From Nannocystis sp. RBIL2 (GTDB taxonomy: Bacteria; Myxococcota_A; Polyangia; Nannocystales; Nannocystaceae): a stretch of 64,000 bases of DNA. The notes beneath the pieces were generated by a model that did no database searches, was not told the origin of the DNA, and saw only the letters and a program-made list of their open reading frames with translations. Where the stretch lies: NCBI RefSeq assembly GCF_026626745.1, contig NZ_JAPNJW010000002.1, forward strand, positions 4,674,151-4,738,150, written 5' to 3'. This document shows, one piece after another, positions 28,101 through 36,856 of this stretch. The position numbers were made by a program, and so were the translations under genes. The stretch's first letter is position 1; every line of letters begins with the position of its first letter.

Positions 28101-31100
28101 CGCGGTCAGCCGGGCCTGCCAGGCGTCGCGCAGGGCCTGCGAGGCCTGCTGGGCGGCGCGCAGCTGCTCGAGCTCGGCCCGCTTGGCGACGAGCCGGCGG
28201 TTGCAATCCTCGAGCGCGACCCGGCTGGCGATCGTGATCGGCGAGTCGCGGACGACCTGCAGGGTGAACTGCTGGTTGGCCTCGTTGTGCGAGTCGTACT
28301 GGATGACGGCCTCGCCCTGATCGCTGCTGCCGTCGTACACGTCCAGCACCTTGCCGCTGTGCTTGGCCCGGATCACGTAGGTGTTGGCGACCCCGGCCAC
28401 CGCCTCGAAGCGGAACCGCTGGTTGTCGCCGCCGGTGTAGATCCACTGGTGCAGTCGGGCGCCGTTGTCGTGGCTCGGGCCCTCGACGTCGACCACCATG
28501 CCGTTGTTGTGGCCGGGGCGGAGCAGGAACCAGTCGTTCAGCGACGGGACGGTGACTTGCCCCGCGGCCTGGTTGGGGTCGGCGTAGAACAGCTCGTTGT
28601 CGGTGCCGCGGTAGCTGATCTGGATCAGGTCGGCGCCGGTCGAGTTGCTGGCGCCGTCGATCGCCAGGGCCATGCCGCTGTGCCGCGGGGTGATGCGGCA
28701 GTAAGAGAACATCGGCATCTGCTGGTGCTGCGCGCGCACTGCGGACAGGCGCGCGTGCTCGGCCTCCAGCGCGGTGACCTCGGCCTGGACCGCGGCGATG
28801 CGGGCCGGGCGGTTGGGGTCGACCGCGAACGCGAGCTTGTCCTCGAGCACGCGCTTCTCGACGAGCAGCGTCCCCTCGTTGCGCTCGCTCGCCGCCAGGG
28901 CGGCCAGCTTGACGCCGAGGTCGGTCGGCGCGGCGGAGGCCGGCGCGAGCGTCGGCTGGGCCGCGTACTCCCACTCGGTGATCGCTGCCGGCAGCTCGAC
29001 GAGCCGGTGGCGGCGCAGCTCCATCGCGGTGCACGTGCCGGCGACGTCGACGAGCTTGAAGGCCCGCATCAGGCTGGTCGTCGGCGGCACCGCGAACTGG
29101 CACGAGGCCCGGACCCAGCCGCCGCCGATGTCGACCAGCTGGGCCGCGATCGGGGACAGGGTCGCGTCGGGGACCGCCGACTCGCGGCTCTTCTTGAACC
29201 ACGGGGCGAACTTGAGGCCGGTGAGCGTGCCGCCGATCGGGCGCAGCTCGACGCTCTCCTCGTAGGCCCCGCCGCGGACCACCGCGACGAGGTCGTCGTT
29301 GCGGTACTGGGCGTTCTCGGCTCGCTGGATCTGCACGTTCGACACGTACGGCGCCCCGACCACCAGGCCGTGGCTACCGTTCGGCGAGAAGTCGTAGGCC
29401 CGCTGCACCCGCTGCGGCGTGCTCGCGCGCACCGGCGCGTCCGAGGCCACCGCTCGTGCGCCGCCGGTCACGACTGCGTCGAGGCGCTTGCTGGTGAGGT
29501 CGACCAGGCCCGCGCCCGCGCCCTCGCTGCCGCGCCAGTATCCGACCAGCTCGGCCTCGTCGCCGACCAGGCTGCGGCCGCGGTCGGCCGCGATCTCCTG
29601 CGCCGTGCGGGCGCGGCTCCACAGGCGCAGCTCCGTCAGCAGGCCGGTGAAGTACTCGACGTTCCTGTCGTCGAGGCTGCGGCCGATGATGAGCGGGGTC
29701 TGATCGACGATCAGCGTCTTGCCGGCGAGCGAGCCGCTCGCGCGCTCGATGCCGTCGTGGAAGGTGCGCGCGGTCTGGCCGTCGTTGGTGATGGCGATGT
29801 GGTTCCACTCGCCCCAGCGGATCGTGCCACGCGGCGTGTCGGGCGGGCCCTCGGTGGCGCCGGTGTTGGTGTGGTAGCGGTGGTGGACGTAGCCGTCGCG
29901 GTGCAGCCAGATGTTGAAGTTGCGGCCCGGCTTGCCGACGAGGCCGACCCACTCCTGCGTCGGTCGCTCGGGCTTGATCCACACCTCGACGGTGTACTTC
30001 TGCACGCGCAGCGCCGCGCTGTCGGGGACGAGGGCGCAGTCGCCGTCGCCGGCGAAGGCGAGCGCCCACGGCGTGGGGTCGACCTCCTCGAGCGCGCCGA
30101 GCTTCCAGCAGCCGCACAGGCCCTCCTCCTGGCCGTTGACCGGCTCGAACATGCCGCTGGCGATCTGGGCGTCGCTGCGGGCGACGCTCCACACGCGCAC
30201 GTCGGCGATGCTGCCGGCGAAGTGCTCGCCGCGGACGCGCCCGATCGTGAAGTTGGTCACCGGCGTCGGCACGTCGTGGATCGCCGCCGGCGCGTCGGTG
30301 GCGATCGGGGCGCCGTCGAGGTAGAGCCGGCGCGTGTTGGTGGCGGCGTCGTAGCTGGCCGCGACGTGGTGCCAGCCGTCCAGCAACGGGGCCGTGCCGC
30401 AGGCCATGTCCTGGCCGCCCCACTCGTGGCGCAGGCCGGTCGGCGTCAGGCTCAGGCTGTTGACCCGGTTGGCCGCGCCGTGCTCGCCCCACGCGAGGAT
30501 GCCCCCCGCTGTCATCGAGCGCGGGCGGATCCACGCCTCGACCGTATAGCTCGCCGCGCCGGTCGGGACCTTCGCGTCGCGCACCGCGACGTAGTCGTCG
30601 ACGCCGTCGAAGTTGACGCCGCGCCGCTTCAGCGACGCCAGGCGCTTGACCCCGATCGCGCTGCCGAGCGCCCACGGGGCCTCGAGCGCGAACTGGCCGG
30701 CGTCGATCGGCGTCACCGGATAGATGCTGTTGTACTCGGCGGTGCCGGTGATCTGCACGGCGTCGCCGATCACGAGGCCGTGGTTCGGCGCGGTCACGAT
30801 CAGCTTGTTCTCGGGCGTGCGCCGGTACGAGGTGACCGCGCCGTCGAAGGTCAGGCCGGTCTCGCGGGTGACGACCTTCTCCCAGCGGCCGATGCCGTCC
30901 TCGAGGCCGGCGAAGTCGACCTCGATCTCGAAGGTGTCGCTGCCGGTGGCCTTGACCAGGAAGCGGCCGTTGTAGTTGCGGGTGCCGCGGAGCTCGACGC
31001 TGTCGCCGATCTTCAGCTTGTCCGCGCCGCTGCTCTGGACCGCGACCTTGTCGCCGCTGCCGCGCCGCAGGGCCGCGATGGCGCCGGTGACCGGTTGGTT

Positions 31101-33854
31101 GACCTGGGCGGCGACCACGTTCTCGAGCGTGTCGAGCGGCAGCAGCAGCTCGCGGCGCTCGCTGTGCAGCACGCGCTGGCTGGTCGGCGCGTCGGCGAGG
31201 CGCGACAGGGTGCCGTCGGTGGCCGCGGCGAACGACAGGACCGGCGTGCCCTGCGAACCCGCGGTCACCAGCATCACGCGCACTGCCGTGCGCAGGAGCA
31301 TGCGGGCGCCCGAGGCGGTGGCCTGCTCCTCCTGCAGGTCGTAGCGGACCGCGCACAGGCTGCGGACCGGGCCCTGCAGCGCGGCGCCGAGGTCGATCAC
31401 GGTGCGCTCGACGCCGGGGAGCAGCGAGCCGTCGGCGCTGGAGGTGCGCTGCTGGGGGTCGAACAGGCCGGTCTCGGACGAGAGGAGCGAGACGACCTCG
31501 ACCTTGCTGCCGGCGCCGTGGACGAAGAAGTGCCAGCGCTGACGATCGACGTCGCGGGTCGGCAGCAGGACGACCGCGAACAGGCCGTCATGCACGCCGG
31601 CGACCAGCTTCAGCTCGGTCGAGGGCTCGTAGAACGGGGCGCCGGCGGTGTCGGAGAAGTCGAGCGAGTCGAAGGTCTGGTCGGCGGCGCCGCTGGTCGG
31701 CAGCAGCGGCTCGTGGCGCTTGCGCGAGCGCTTGAAGCGGACCTCGACCTTGGGCACCAGCTGGTTGGTCATGCCGTCGAGCACGAAGCGGTCGACCAGC
31801 AGCGTGCCCGCGGTCGACTGGCGGAACACGTAGAGGAAGCCGAAGCCCGAGACCACCTGCACCGGCGCGATCGCGGTGTCGGCTGCGGTGTGGTAGCGCG
31901 AGCACAGGACGTACTTCGAGGTGTCGACGTCGTAGGTCAGCGTCTTGGCCTCGCGGGCGAGCACCGAGGTGTCGTCGGCCTGCGCCGGCAGCTCGAGGTC
32001 TCGCCACGGCTCCCAGCCCGGGCGGGCGTCGCCGGTCATGGCGACCGTGTCCTCGAACCCGGACTGCTTGACCGTGTACTGCACGCGGCCGTCGGCGCGG
32101 GTCGCGAACACCAGCACCTTGCCCTCGTGGGTCACCGTCGTCACCTGCGCGCGCCGGGCCTCGATCGGCAGCAGCGAGGTGACCTGCACGCAGCCCTCCT
32201 CGCGCGTGCCGGCGCGGCCGTACTGCGACTGATCGCGGGCGCTCGCGCCGGAGTCCTCGTCGAGCTTCCAGTAGCCGGCCAGGCCGCGCTCGTGGCCGGT
32301 GAGGCCGCGGGCCATGGCGGCCTGGATCTCCGCCTCGCTGCGCACGCAGGTCCACACCCGCACCTCGGCGATCAGGCCGGCGAAGGGGCTGCCCTCGGGG
32401 CTGTTGCCGATCATGCAATTGGGGCGCGCGGCGGCCTTCGGCAGCTGGGCCGGGCCGGAGGCGACGAGCTTGCCATTGGCGTAGAGCCGGACCTGGCCGA
32501 CCGGATCGAGGACGCCGCAGATGTGCGTCCAGCGGCCGGCCGGCATCGTCCCGGCGGGCGCGTAGAGGCCCTTGTCCGCGTTGTCGGCGGCGACGGCGAA
32601 CAGGCCGAAGCCGGTGCCGTCGCCGTTGGCGAGCAGCATCACGTGATCGCCGCCGTAGGTGGTGTGCATCTCGAACACGCGGGACCACGCGGCCGCGGCC
32701 TGCGGACGGACCCACGCCTCGACCGTGCAGCCGCCGCTGAAGTCGAGGGTCATCGCGGGCAGGCGCACGCGCGAGTTGCCGCTGAAGGCGCTGACCTTGA
32801 TCTCCTCGCCGGGCGCCGCGTAGGTGCGGCCGGTCAGCCGCGGCGCGACCCAGCTCGCCTCGCCGACGACCGCGCCGTGGCGGCCGTTGCCGCTGTGGTC
32901 GCGCGCGACCAGGCCGGCCGCGGCGTCGAGCGGCCAGTAGCCGAACAGACCGGCCTCGTCGCCGTGGAGGCGTCGATTCATGGCCGCCTGGATCTGCTCG
33001 GCGCTGCGGGCGTAGGTCCACAGCCGCACCTCGGAGGCGAGGCCGCGGAGCAGCGCGTCGGGCCAGTTGCTCTTGCCGACGTAGTTGCGCGAGCGCTGGA
33101 TGTTGTTCGGCAGCCACAGCTGCCCCTGGGCCACCAGCGCGCCGTTCTTGTAGATGCGCCCGTAGCCGCCGGCGTCGACCGTCGCGGCCACGTGGGTCCA
33201 CGCGTTGAGCGGGAGGGCCCCGGGCGCCGTGACGACCTTGACCTGATCGCCGCGGAAGATGCTCAAGTTCAGGTCCGGGCTCGTGCCGGTGTTGGCGAAC
33301 ACGATGTTGTCGCTGGCCGGTCCGTTGCCGAGGTCGAGGATCCGCGAATAGTTGCCGAACGCCTCGTGCCGCACCCACGCCTCGACGGTGAAGCCCTGGC
33401 TGAAGTCCGGGTTCATCGGCGGCAGCGCCACGTGGGCGTCGGTCCCGTCGAACTTCAGCGCCGGCGCCATCTCCTCGACGCGCCAGATCTCCGCGGCGCT
33501 CGTGTTCGAGGTCGTAGTCGGCGTGCCGTTGGGCAGCACGCTGAGCAGCTTGCCGTGCTGCACCGACCGCACGAACACGCCGCCGCCCGGCGCCGGCTCG
33601 ACGCGCCACTGCTCCGCCTCGCCGCGATGGGTGGAGCTCGCCAGAGCACCCTGCGCAGTCGAGGTCAGCAGCTTGCCGTGGTCGCTGCGCAGGAAGACGC
33701 GGCCGTCGTCGCCGGCGACCTCGATCGCCCAGGTCTCCCACCACAGCTTGTTCTCGTGGGTGTAGATGTTGCCGTTGGTGTCGGCGCCGAGCTGCTTGTT
33801 CAGCGCGCTGTTGCCGAGGATGATGAACTTGTCGAGATACCGGGAGAGCGGCAC
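25197..33854 (-). CDS. Giant multidomain lectin-like protein (LamG x5, ricin-B, fascin-like)
   Basis: A 2,885-residue protein, GTG start with GGAGG upstream, no signal peptide. From the N-terminus: a beta-trefoil/fascin-like region (about 1-130, VFLRSDHGKLL), LamG-like domains near 135-330 and 345-545 (FTVEAWVR, CTVEAWVRP), a 560-residue mixed beta region with two NYNGRF/YNSIYP modules, two more LamG domains near 1085-1280 and 1285-1480 (YTVEAWIRP, YTVEVWIKP), a coiled segment, a ricin-B-type trefoil near 1715-1865 (RITPRHSGMALAIDG), a helical segment, and a fifth LamG near 2030-2230 (DWTVEAWF). A C-terminal 600 residues follow with amphipathic strands, charged helices and a final coiled coil (VDKRVESLEQKVDLMLKLL). 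The C-terminal part matches nothing I know and could be membrane-active. The whole looks like a glycan-binding toxin or scaffold. Confidence 0.8.
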   Translation of the reverse strand: MPLSRYLDKFIILGNSALNKQLGADTNGNIYTHENKLWWETWAIEVAGDDGRVFLRSDHGKLLTSTAQGALASSTHRGEAEQWRVEPAPGGGVFVRSVQHGKLLSVLPNGTPTTTSNTSAAEIWRVEEMAPALKFDGTDAHVALPPMNPDFSQGFTVEAWVRHEAFGNYSRILDLGNGPASDNIVFANTGTSPDLNLSIFRGDQVKVVTAPGALPLNAWTHVAATVDAGGYGRIYKNGALVAQGQLWLPNNIQRSRNYVGKSNWPDALLRGLASEVRLWTYARSAEQIQAAMNRRLHGDEAGLFGYWPLDAAAGLVARDHSGNGRHGAVVGEASWVAPRLTGRTYAAPGEEIKVSAFSGNSRVRLPAMTLDFSGGCTVEAWVRPQAAAAWSRVFEMHTTYGGDHVMLLANGDGTGFGLFAVAADNADKGLYAPAGTMPAGRWTHICGVLDPVGQVRLYANGKLVASGPAQLPKAAARPNCMIGNSPEGSPFAGLIAEVRVWTCVRSEAEIQAAMARGLTGHERGLAGYWKLDEDSGASARDQSQYGRAGTREEGCVQVTSLLPIEARRAQVTTVTHEGKVLVFATRADGRVQYTVKQSGFEDTVAMTGDARPGWEPWRDLELPAQADDTSVLAREAKTLTYDVDTSKYVLCSRYHTAADTAIAPVQVVSGFGFLYVFRQSTAGTLLVDRFVLDGMTNQLVPKVEVRFKRSRKRHEPLLPTSGAADQTFDSLDFSDTAGAPFYEPSTELKLVAGVHDGLFAVVLLPTRDVDRQRWHFFVHGAGSKVEVVSLLSSETGLFDPQQRTSSADGSLLPGVERTVIDLGAALQGPVRSLCAVRYDLQEEQATASGARMLLRTAVRVMLVTAGSQGTPVLSFAAATDGTLSRLADAPTSQRVLHSERRELLLPLDTLENVVAAQVNQPVTGAIAALRRGSGDKVAVQSSGADKLKIGDSVELRGTRNYNGRFLVKATGSDTFEIEVDFAGLEDGIGRWEKVVTRETGLTFDGAVTSYRRTPENKLIVTAPNHGLVIGDAVQITGTAEYNSIYPVTPIDAGQFALEAPWALGSAIGVKRLASLKRRGVNFDGVDDYVAVRDAKVPTGAASYTVEAWIRPRSMTAGGILAWGEHGAANRVNSLSLTPTGLRHEWGGQDMACGTAPLLDGWHHVAASYDAATNTRRLYLDGAPIATDAPAAIHDVPTPVTNFTIGRVRGEHFAGSIADVRVWSVARSDAQIASGMFEPVNGQEEGLCGCWKLGALEEVDPTPWALAFAGDGDCALVPDSAALRVQKYTVEVWIKPERPTQEWVGLVGKPGRNFNIWLHRDGYVHHRYHTNTGATEGPPDTPRGTIRWGEWNHIAITNDGQTARTFHDGIERASGSLAGKTLIVDQTPLIIGRSLDDRNVEYFTGLLTELRLWSRARTAQEIAADRGRSLVGDEAELVGYWRGSEGAGAGLVDLTSKRLDAVVTGGARAVASDAPVRASTPQRVQRAYDFSPNGSHGLVVGAPYVSNVQIQRAENAQYRNDDLVAVVRGGAYEESVELRPIGGTLTGLKFAPWFKKSRESAVPDATLSPIAAQLVDIGGGWVRASCQFAVPPTTSLMRAFKLVDVAGTCTAMELRRHRLVELPAAITEWEYAAQPTLAPASAAPTDLGVKLAALAASERNEGTLLVEKRVLEDKLAFAVDPNRPARIAAVQAEVTALEAEHARLSAVRAQHQQMPMFSYCRITPRHSGMALAIDGASNSTGADLIQISYRGTDNELFYADPNQAAGQVTVPSLNDWFLLRPGHNNGMVVDVEGPSHDNGARLHQWIYTGGDNQRFRFEAVAGVANTYVIRAKHSGKVLDVYDGSSDQGEAVIQYDSHNEANQQFTLQVVRDSPITIASRVALEDCNRRLVAKRAELEQLRAAQQASQALRDAWQARLTAIDGTELPAVRAAIDGVNGPVLAAMIADQANAPQLALLRKEQKRGLTTLGALLAFVRPPGRVTATQTCDGDVQLSWLDVRGRMRELRYQATRDGKGASFDAWRPTLGRAGLNFRNPGDIVRLDRPVSLGDDWTVEAWFQTPLPKTGYCNTLFGVIGECEILVKDNMLGMWLRGIVDCGFDVSRLATGWHHLAVVASGSGSASTTAFYIDGQRVGDLRSIAQMRAGNQARLDEIKNTVYKAPLTVVTIGNHGGGGKQFGRVAEVRLWSLALKDDEIAANSRTLLTGREPGLVAYYPMTEAQGGQLRDVSGRGNHGAVSGAPWVALDAPIGRQAGELRGEAMVVAEYDTIGQRPGGTAMMALMRRAFAVETARGVRLFAEQRVEELDLRWVGNAQFQPTLLGYIEGPPPVPSENLTMSASYNGAATVELSTSDDVAFQWNRAKDEKFGSSTDLFVGYEATKEHLIGLTLGFGLSTDLAKVRIGIKGSTGGATGSTRASTIGASSSLKMTDRLELRGTLEEQPRFPQLGNRFIPKNVGYALVVSGLADVFVTSLRGSGRMVGYEVVPNADIPPDVNTVSFLINPAYTMAGSLDGMTGSAPTSDRFFAHVPELRAQYGSRYPASYYRLQEAYDLKRQIAEQDKRREAYFFNFDASLKSLGPVGDDNLADEIDKGDAPVAVTVRRQEDTPPSGGAASESSAADGVIDAGSAAQDDYEDRAAERRAQIEKAFADREQLYNATRGLDAWQSRMEDLRIRAGKRNIVNTYVWDANGGLHTEQQQFASSVLHSVGSNASVNFALGLEAKVFVGGVGVELTSMFNMQMSQTLTKTVSTSRGFGLGVSLSGVESRGVTDHKDRPLVPGEKVGRYRFMSFYLEGATQHFDDFFAYVVDPEWLSGNSENARALRDTRGRTNKAWRVLHRVTYVERPALANFGADLRPLPAAPAAPTVDKRVESLEQKVDLMLKLLQAPKNP

Positions 33855-34068
33855 GAGGTCCTCCGAATCCGCGGCGGTCCTCGGGACGAGCCCGCGCCGC
33901 GATGGGTGAGCGAGCGGACGACGCGACGCGGACCCGTCCCACGGGCCACTGCATCACGCGACCGAGCCGACTCGCGGCGCCTCATCGGTCGCCGCTGCGT
34001 CTGCACCGCGGATATTCGGCGCGGACCGCCGGCGCCACCATGGCCGGTCGTGCCGATGATTGGGCCGA
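33855..34068. other. Spacer between AraC gene and giant gene
   Basis: About 210 bases on the minus-strand path from the AraC gene to the giant gene. No gene and no clear hairpin. It may hold the promoter controlled by the AraC protein, but no repeat pair typical of an AraC operator is evident. Confidence 0.35.
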
Positions 34069-35115
34069 TCACGCCATCGCGTGCGCGTGCGCCCGGTACT
34101 GCCCGGGCGCGGTCCCGGTCCACCGCTTGAAGGCGCGATAGAACGCGCGCAGATCGGTGAAGCCGACGCGGCTTGCGATCTCGCAGATCGTCAGGTCGCC
34201 GGCGGCGAGGTGACGCAGCGCGAGCTCGCGGCGCACGTCGTCGAACAGGTCCTGGAAGCTGCGGCCGGCGTCCTGCAGGCGGCGCTGCAGCGTCCGTTGC
34301 GACATGCCGAGGCGCTTGGCCGTCTGCGCCACGTTGAGCGCGGCCTCGTGCAGGTGCTCCGACAGATCGCGCCGCACGAGGTCGAGGAAGTCGTCGGCCG
34401 GCAGCCCGGCGATGTCGGCGAGGTGACGGTCGAGCAGCTCGAGCAGCTTCGGCGAGCGCGTCGGCAGCGGCCAGTCGAGCTGCGCGCGGTCGCAGATCAG
34501 GGCGTTGCAGGGCCGGTCGAAGCGCACCGGCGCCGCGAAGATGCGCTCGTACTCGTCGAGGTCGGCGGGGCGCGAATGCGTGAACCACACCTCGCGGAGC
34601 GGGAACGGCCCGCCCAGCAGCCCGCGCAGGCGCAGCAGCACGTTGCCCAGCACCGCCAGAGTGCCGTGCGGGCACGGCACCACCCGCGTCCCGCCGTCCT
34701 TGACGAAGCGCGCCAGCGAACCGTCGGTCTCGAGGCACACGCGCGTGCGCCGGTGAAACACCGAGAAGAAGCGGACCAGCCGGTGCAGGGATTGACCCAC
34801 GGTCGGGCACACGCGCGCCGCGTGATAGAGGATCTCCGGACACTGGCTGTCGACCACCGCCTCGCCGACGTGCAGGCCGAACAGCGGGTCGCGCAGCATC
34901 CGGGCGGCCTCGTCCCACAGCCGCCACTCGACCACCTCCGACACCCAGCCGTCCGACTCTGCCAGCGCGGCCTCGGGCAGGCCGATGCGGTCCAGCAGCT
35001 CCTGGGTGTCGAGCCCGCGGGCCGCCGCCGCCGCGACGATCATCTGCACCCCCGTGATCGAGAACGACCCGAGCTTGAGCTCGGGCCCCGGCAGCGCCAA
35101 TTGAACTCCCCCCAT
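34069..35115 (-). CDS. AraC-family transcriptional regulator
   Basis: A 348-residue regulator with an N-terminal ligand-binding-like domain of the arabinose_bd/OruR type (about 15-200, GLDTQELLDRIGLPEAAL...) and a C-terminal double helix-turn-helix (about 245-345: NVAQTAKRLGMSQRTLQRRL, then ICEIASRVGFTDLRAFYRAF and the closing FKRWTGTAPGQYR). I start at the ATG at 35115, preceded by GGGGGGAT, because the length then matches the family. The reading from 35433 adds an Arg-rich tail. It lies directly upstream of the giant lectin gene in the same direction and is the obvious candidate to control it. Confidence 0.9.
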   Translation of the reverse strand: MGGVQLALPGPELKLGSFSITGVQMIVAAAAARGLDTQELLDRIGLPEAALAESDGWVSEVVEWRLWDEAARMLRDPLFGLHVGEAVVDSQCPEILYHAARVCPTVGQSLHRLVRFFSVFHRRTRVCLETDGSLARFVKDGGTRVVPCPHGTLAVLGNVLLRLRGLLGGPFPLREVWFTHSRPADLDEYERIFAAPVRFDRPCNALICDRAQLDWPLPTRSPKLLELLDRHLADIAGLPADDFLDLVRRDLSEHLHEAALNVAQTAKRLGMSQRTLQRRLQDAGRSFQDLFDDVRRELALRHLAAGDLTICEIASRVGFTDLRAFYRAFKRWTGTAPGQYRAHAHAMA

Positions 35116-35468
35116 GAACCATCCCCCCTGTCGCACGGAGGCCCGCCTGACGCTCAGACAGCTCCGACTCATCCGCCCCCGCGGCGGCGCCTGATAGTGT
35201 CGCCGGCCGCGCAACGGATCACCCGCGAAACCGCCCCTGCCGGGCAGTGGCGGGCCTCCTGAGGGGGATCTCGGGATGCGGGCCGCAGGCCCGTGAGCGA
35301 CCCGCGGGCCGCTCGCGCGAGGCCGCTTCACCCTCGACGACCGTCGCCGCGTCTCGCAAATCGCTTGACACGCCGACGCACGCCACGCGCCGCGTGACGA
35401 ACATGAAATCTGCCGAGCGCGGCCGCGTGTCACCTCCGCACGGAGCCGCGTGGTAAAATGCAGTCGCT
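35116..35468. other. Divergent intergenic region
   Basis: About 350 bases between the AraC gene (-) and a small membrane-protein gene (+). It contains a short GGGCC-GCA-GGCCC hairpin at 35280-35292 and G+C-rich inverted repeats just after it. No gene is seen. Promoters for both neighbours are expected. Confidence 0.4.
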
Positions 35469-35978
35469 TTGCATCGCACGCTGCTGTACCGAACGAACCG
35501 CCTCGCCTTCTTCGCCTGGTGGGCTGCCATCACCGTCGGCGTCGGCGCCGTGCTCACCCTGGGCCTCGGCTTGCTGCTGAGCTTTCGCGCCGAGTCACTG
35601 ATGTTCGCGTCGCTGACGGCGGTCCCCCTGGTCGCTCTCGTGACGCTCATCGTGCTGATCGTGCAGACCGATCAGCCGGGGCCAGGTCTGACGAAGCGCC
35701 CGTTCATCGAGCTCGTGTGGGGCCCGGGGCAGCTCAGCGTGCGCGACCCGCAGGGGGCCGTGCTCGGCAGCGTCACCGACGGGACGCTCCGGGTGCAGCG
35801 CATCAACGTCGGCAGCCGCATGCAAGCGGCCCTCTCGCTGCGGACCCACACCGTGCAACAGCTCGTGGTGCCACGCACCCCGCGAGGCCCGTGGCCCACC
35901 GTCCCTGCGGTCGGCGCCGAAGACGCGCGGCTCGTCGAAGACGCGGTGTACGACGCGCTGGCCGCCCACGCGCAGTGA
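35469..35978 (+). CDS. Two-helix membrane protein of unknown function
   Basis: A 169-residue protein with two adjacent membrane helices (about 14-38 and 44-66) and a soluble C-terminal domain of about 95 residues containing short strands (FIELVWGPGQLSVRD, GTLRVQRINV, QQLVVPRT), like a PH-type or small beta domain. The start is uncertain. The frame opens at TTG 35469, and the nearby ATG at 35458 is in another frame. Codon bias supports the coding region. Nothing in the neighbourhood indicates a function. Confidence 0.6.
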   Translation: MHRTLLYRTNRLAFFAWWAAITVGVGAVLTLGLGLLLSFRAESLMFASLTAVPLVALVTLIVLIVQTDQPGPGLTKRPFIELVWGPGQLSVRDPQGAVLGSVTDGTLRVQRINVGSRMQAALSLRTHTVQQLVVPRTPRGPWPTVPAVGAEDARLVEDAVYDALAAHAQ

Positions 35979-36032
35979 AGCCGCCCGCGCACTGCAGCCC
36001 CGTACGCGCTAAACTAAACTCGGAGGTGCGCG

Positions 36033-36734
36033 ATGGAGACGCGAGTCGACGAAGTAGCCGACGGGATCTACCGGCTGAACACCAAGGTGCCCGGGTTCAA
36101 CTTCAATCAGTACTTGATCGTCGACGACGAGCCGCTGCTGTTTCACACCGGGCCGCGCGGCCTGTTCGAGAGCGTGAGCGCGGCGATCGCCCGCGTCATC
36201 GGGCTCGAGCGGCTGCGCTGGATCGGCTTCTCGCACGTCGAGGCCGACGAGTGCGGCGCGCTCAACCAACTCCTGGCCGTGGCGCCGATCGCCTCGCCGC
36301 TGTGCAGCAAGGTCGCGGCGATGGTCTCGATGACCGACCTCGCCGATCGTCCGCCGCGCGCCCTGGCCGACGGCGAATCGCTGACGCTCGGCCGGCGCAG
36401 CGTGACCTGGCTCGACGCGCCGCACGTGCCGCACGGCTGGGAGTGCGGCTACCTGTTCGAGCGCGAGACCCGGACCCTGCTGTGCGGCGACCTGTTCACG
36501 CAGAGCGGCGGCAGCGACGTGCCCCTCACCGAGTCCGACATCCTCGGTCCGAGCGAGGCGTTCCGCGCCGAGATGGACTACTTCGCCCACGGCCGCCGCC
36601 AGGCCGAGCTGCTCGAGCGGCTGGCTCGCACTCAGCCGACCACGCTCGCCTGCATGCACGGCAGCGCCTGGCGGGGTGACGGCGGCGCGCTCATCCGGGC
36701 GCTCGCCACGACCCTCGAGCGCCCGCTGCAGTGA
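36033..36734 (+). CDS. Diiron metallo-beta-lactamase-fold protein (ODP-like)
   Basis: A 233-residue protein starting at ATG after CGGAGG. It has the metal site of flavodiiron-type enzymes rather than of zinc beta-lactamases: His68-x-Glu70-x-Asp72 (SHVEADECG), His131 (APHVPHGW), the bridging Asp153 (CGDLF) and a C-terminal His (ACMHGSAW). In flavodiiron proteins this domain reduces O2 or NO, and in stand-alone ODP proteins it binds O2 or acts as a sensor. No flavodoxin domain or rubredoxin is fused or adjacent, so the electron source is unknown. It is convergent with the small lipoprotein gene. Confidence 0.8.
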   Translation: METRVDEVADGIYRLNTKVPGFNFNQYLIVDDEPLLFHTGPRGLFESVSAAIARVIGLERLRWIGFSHVEADECGALNQLLAVAPIASPLCSKVAAMVSMTDLADRPPRALADGESLTLGRRSVTWLDAPHVPHGWECGYLFERETRTLLCGDLFTQSGGSDVPLTESDILGPSEAFRAEMDYFAHGRRQAELLERLARTQPTTLACMHGSAWRGDGGALIRALATTLERPLQ

Positions 36735-36805
36735 GCTCGATGAAGCGCCGGACGCGGAGCTTCCTCGGACGACGACTCGGGTAGCTCGCCGACTCGCCAG
36801 GGCGC

Positions 36806-36839
36806 GAGAGGGCAGCCGCCGATCGGCGACTGCCCTCTC
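36806..36839. terminator. Bidirectional hairpin
   Basis: GAGAGGGCAG (36806-36815) pairs with CTGCCCTCTC (36830-36839), and an inner palindrome GCCGATCGGC (36818-36827) extends the structure. It lies between the convergent stops at 36734 and 36857. Confidence 0.75.
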
Positions 36840-36856
36840 CTCGGATCGCGCCGGCG

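Noticed and set aside
24753..34130. A 3,125-codon open frame on the plus strand
   Set aside because: It is the antisense of the giant LamG gene and the CHAT gene. The product is Arg/Ala/Val/Gly/Asp-rich without domains, as expected when G/C-rich third positions of the real genes remove stops on the other strand.
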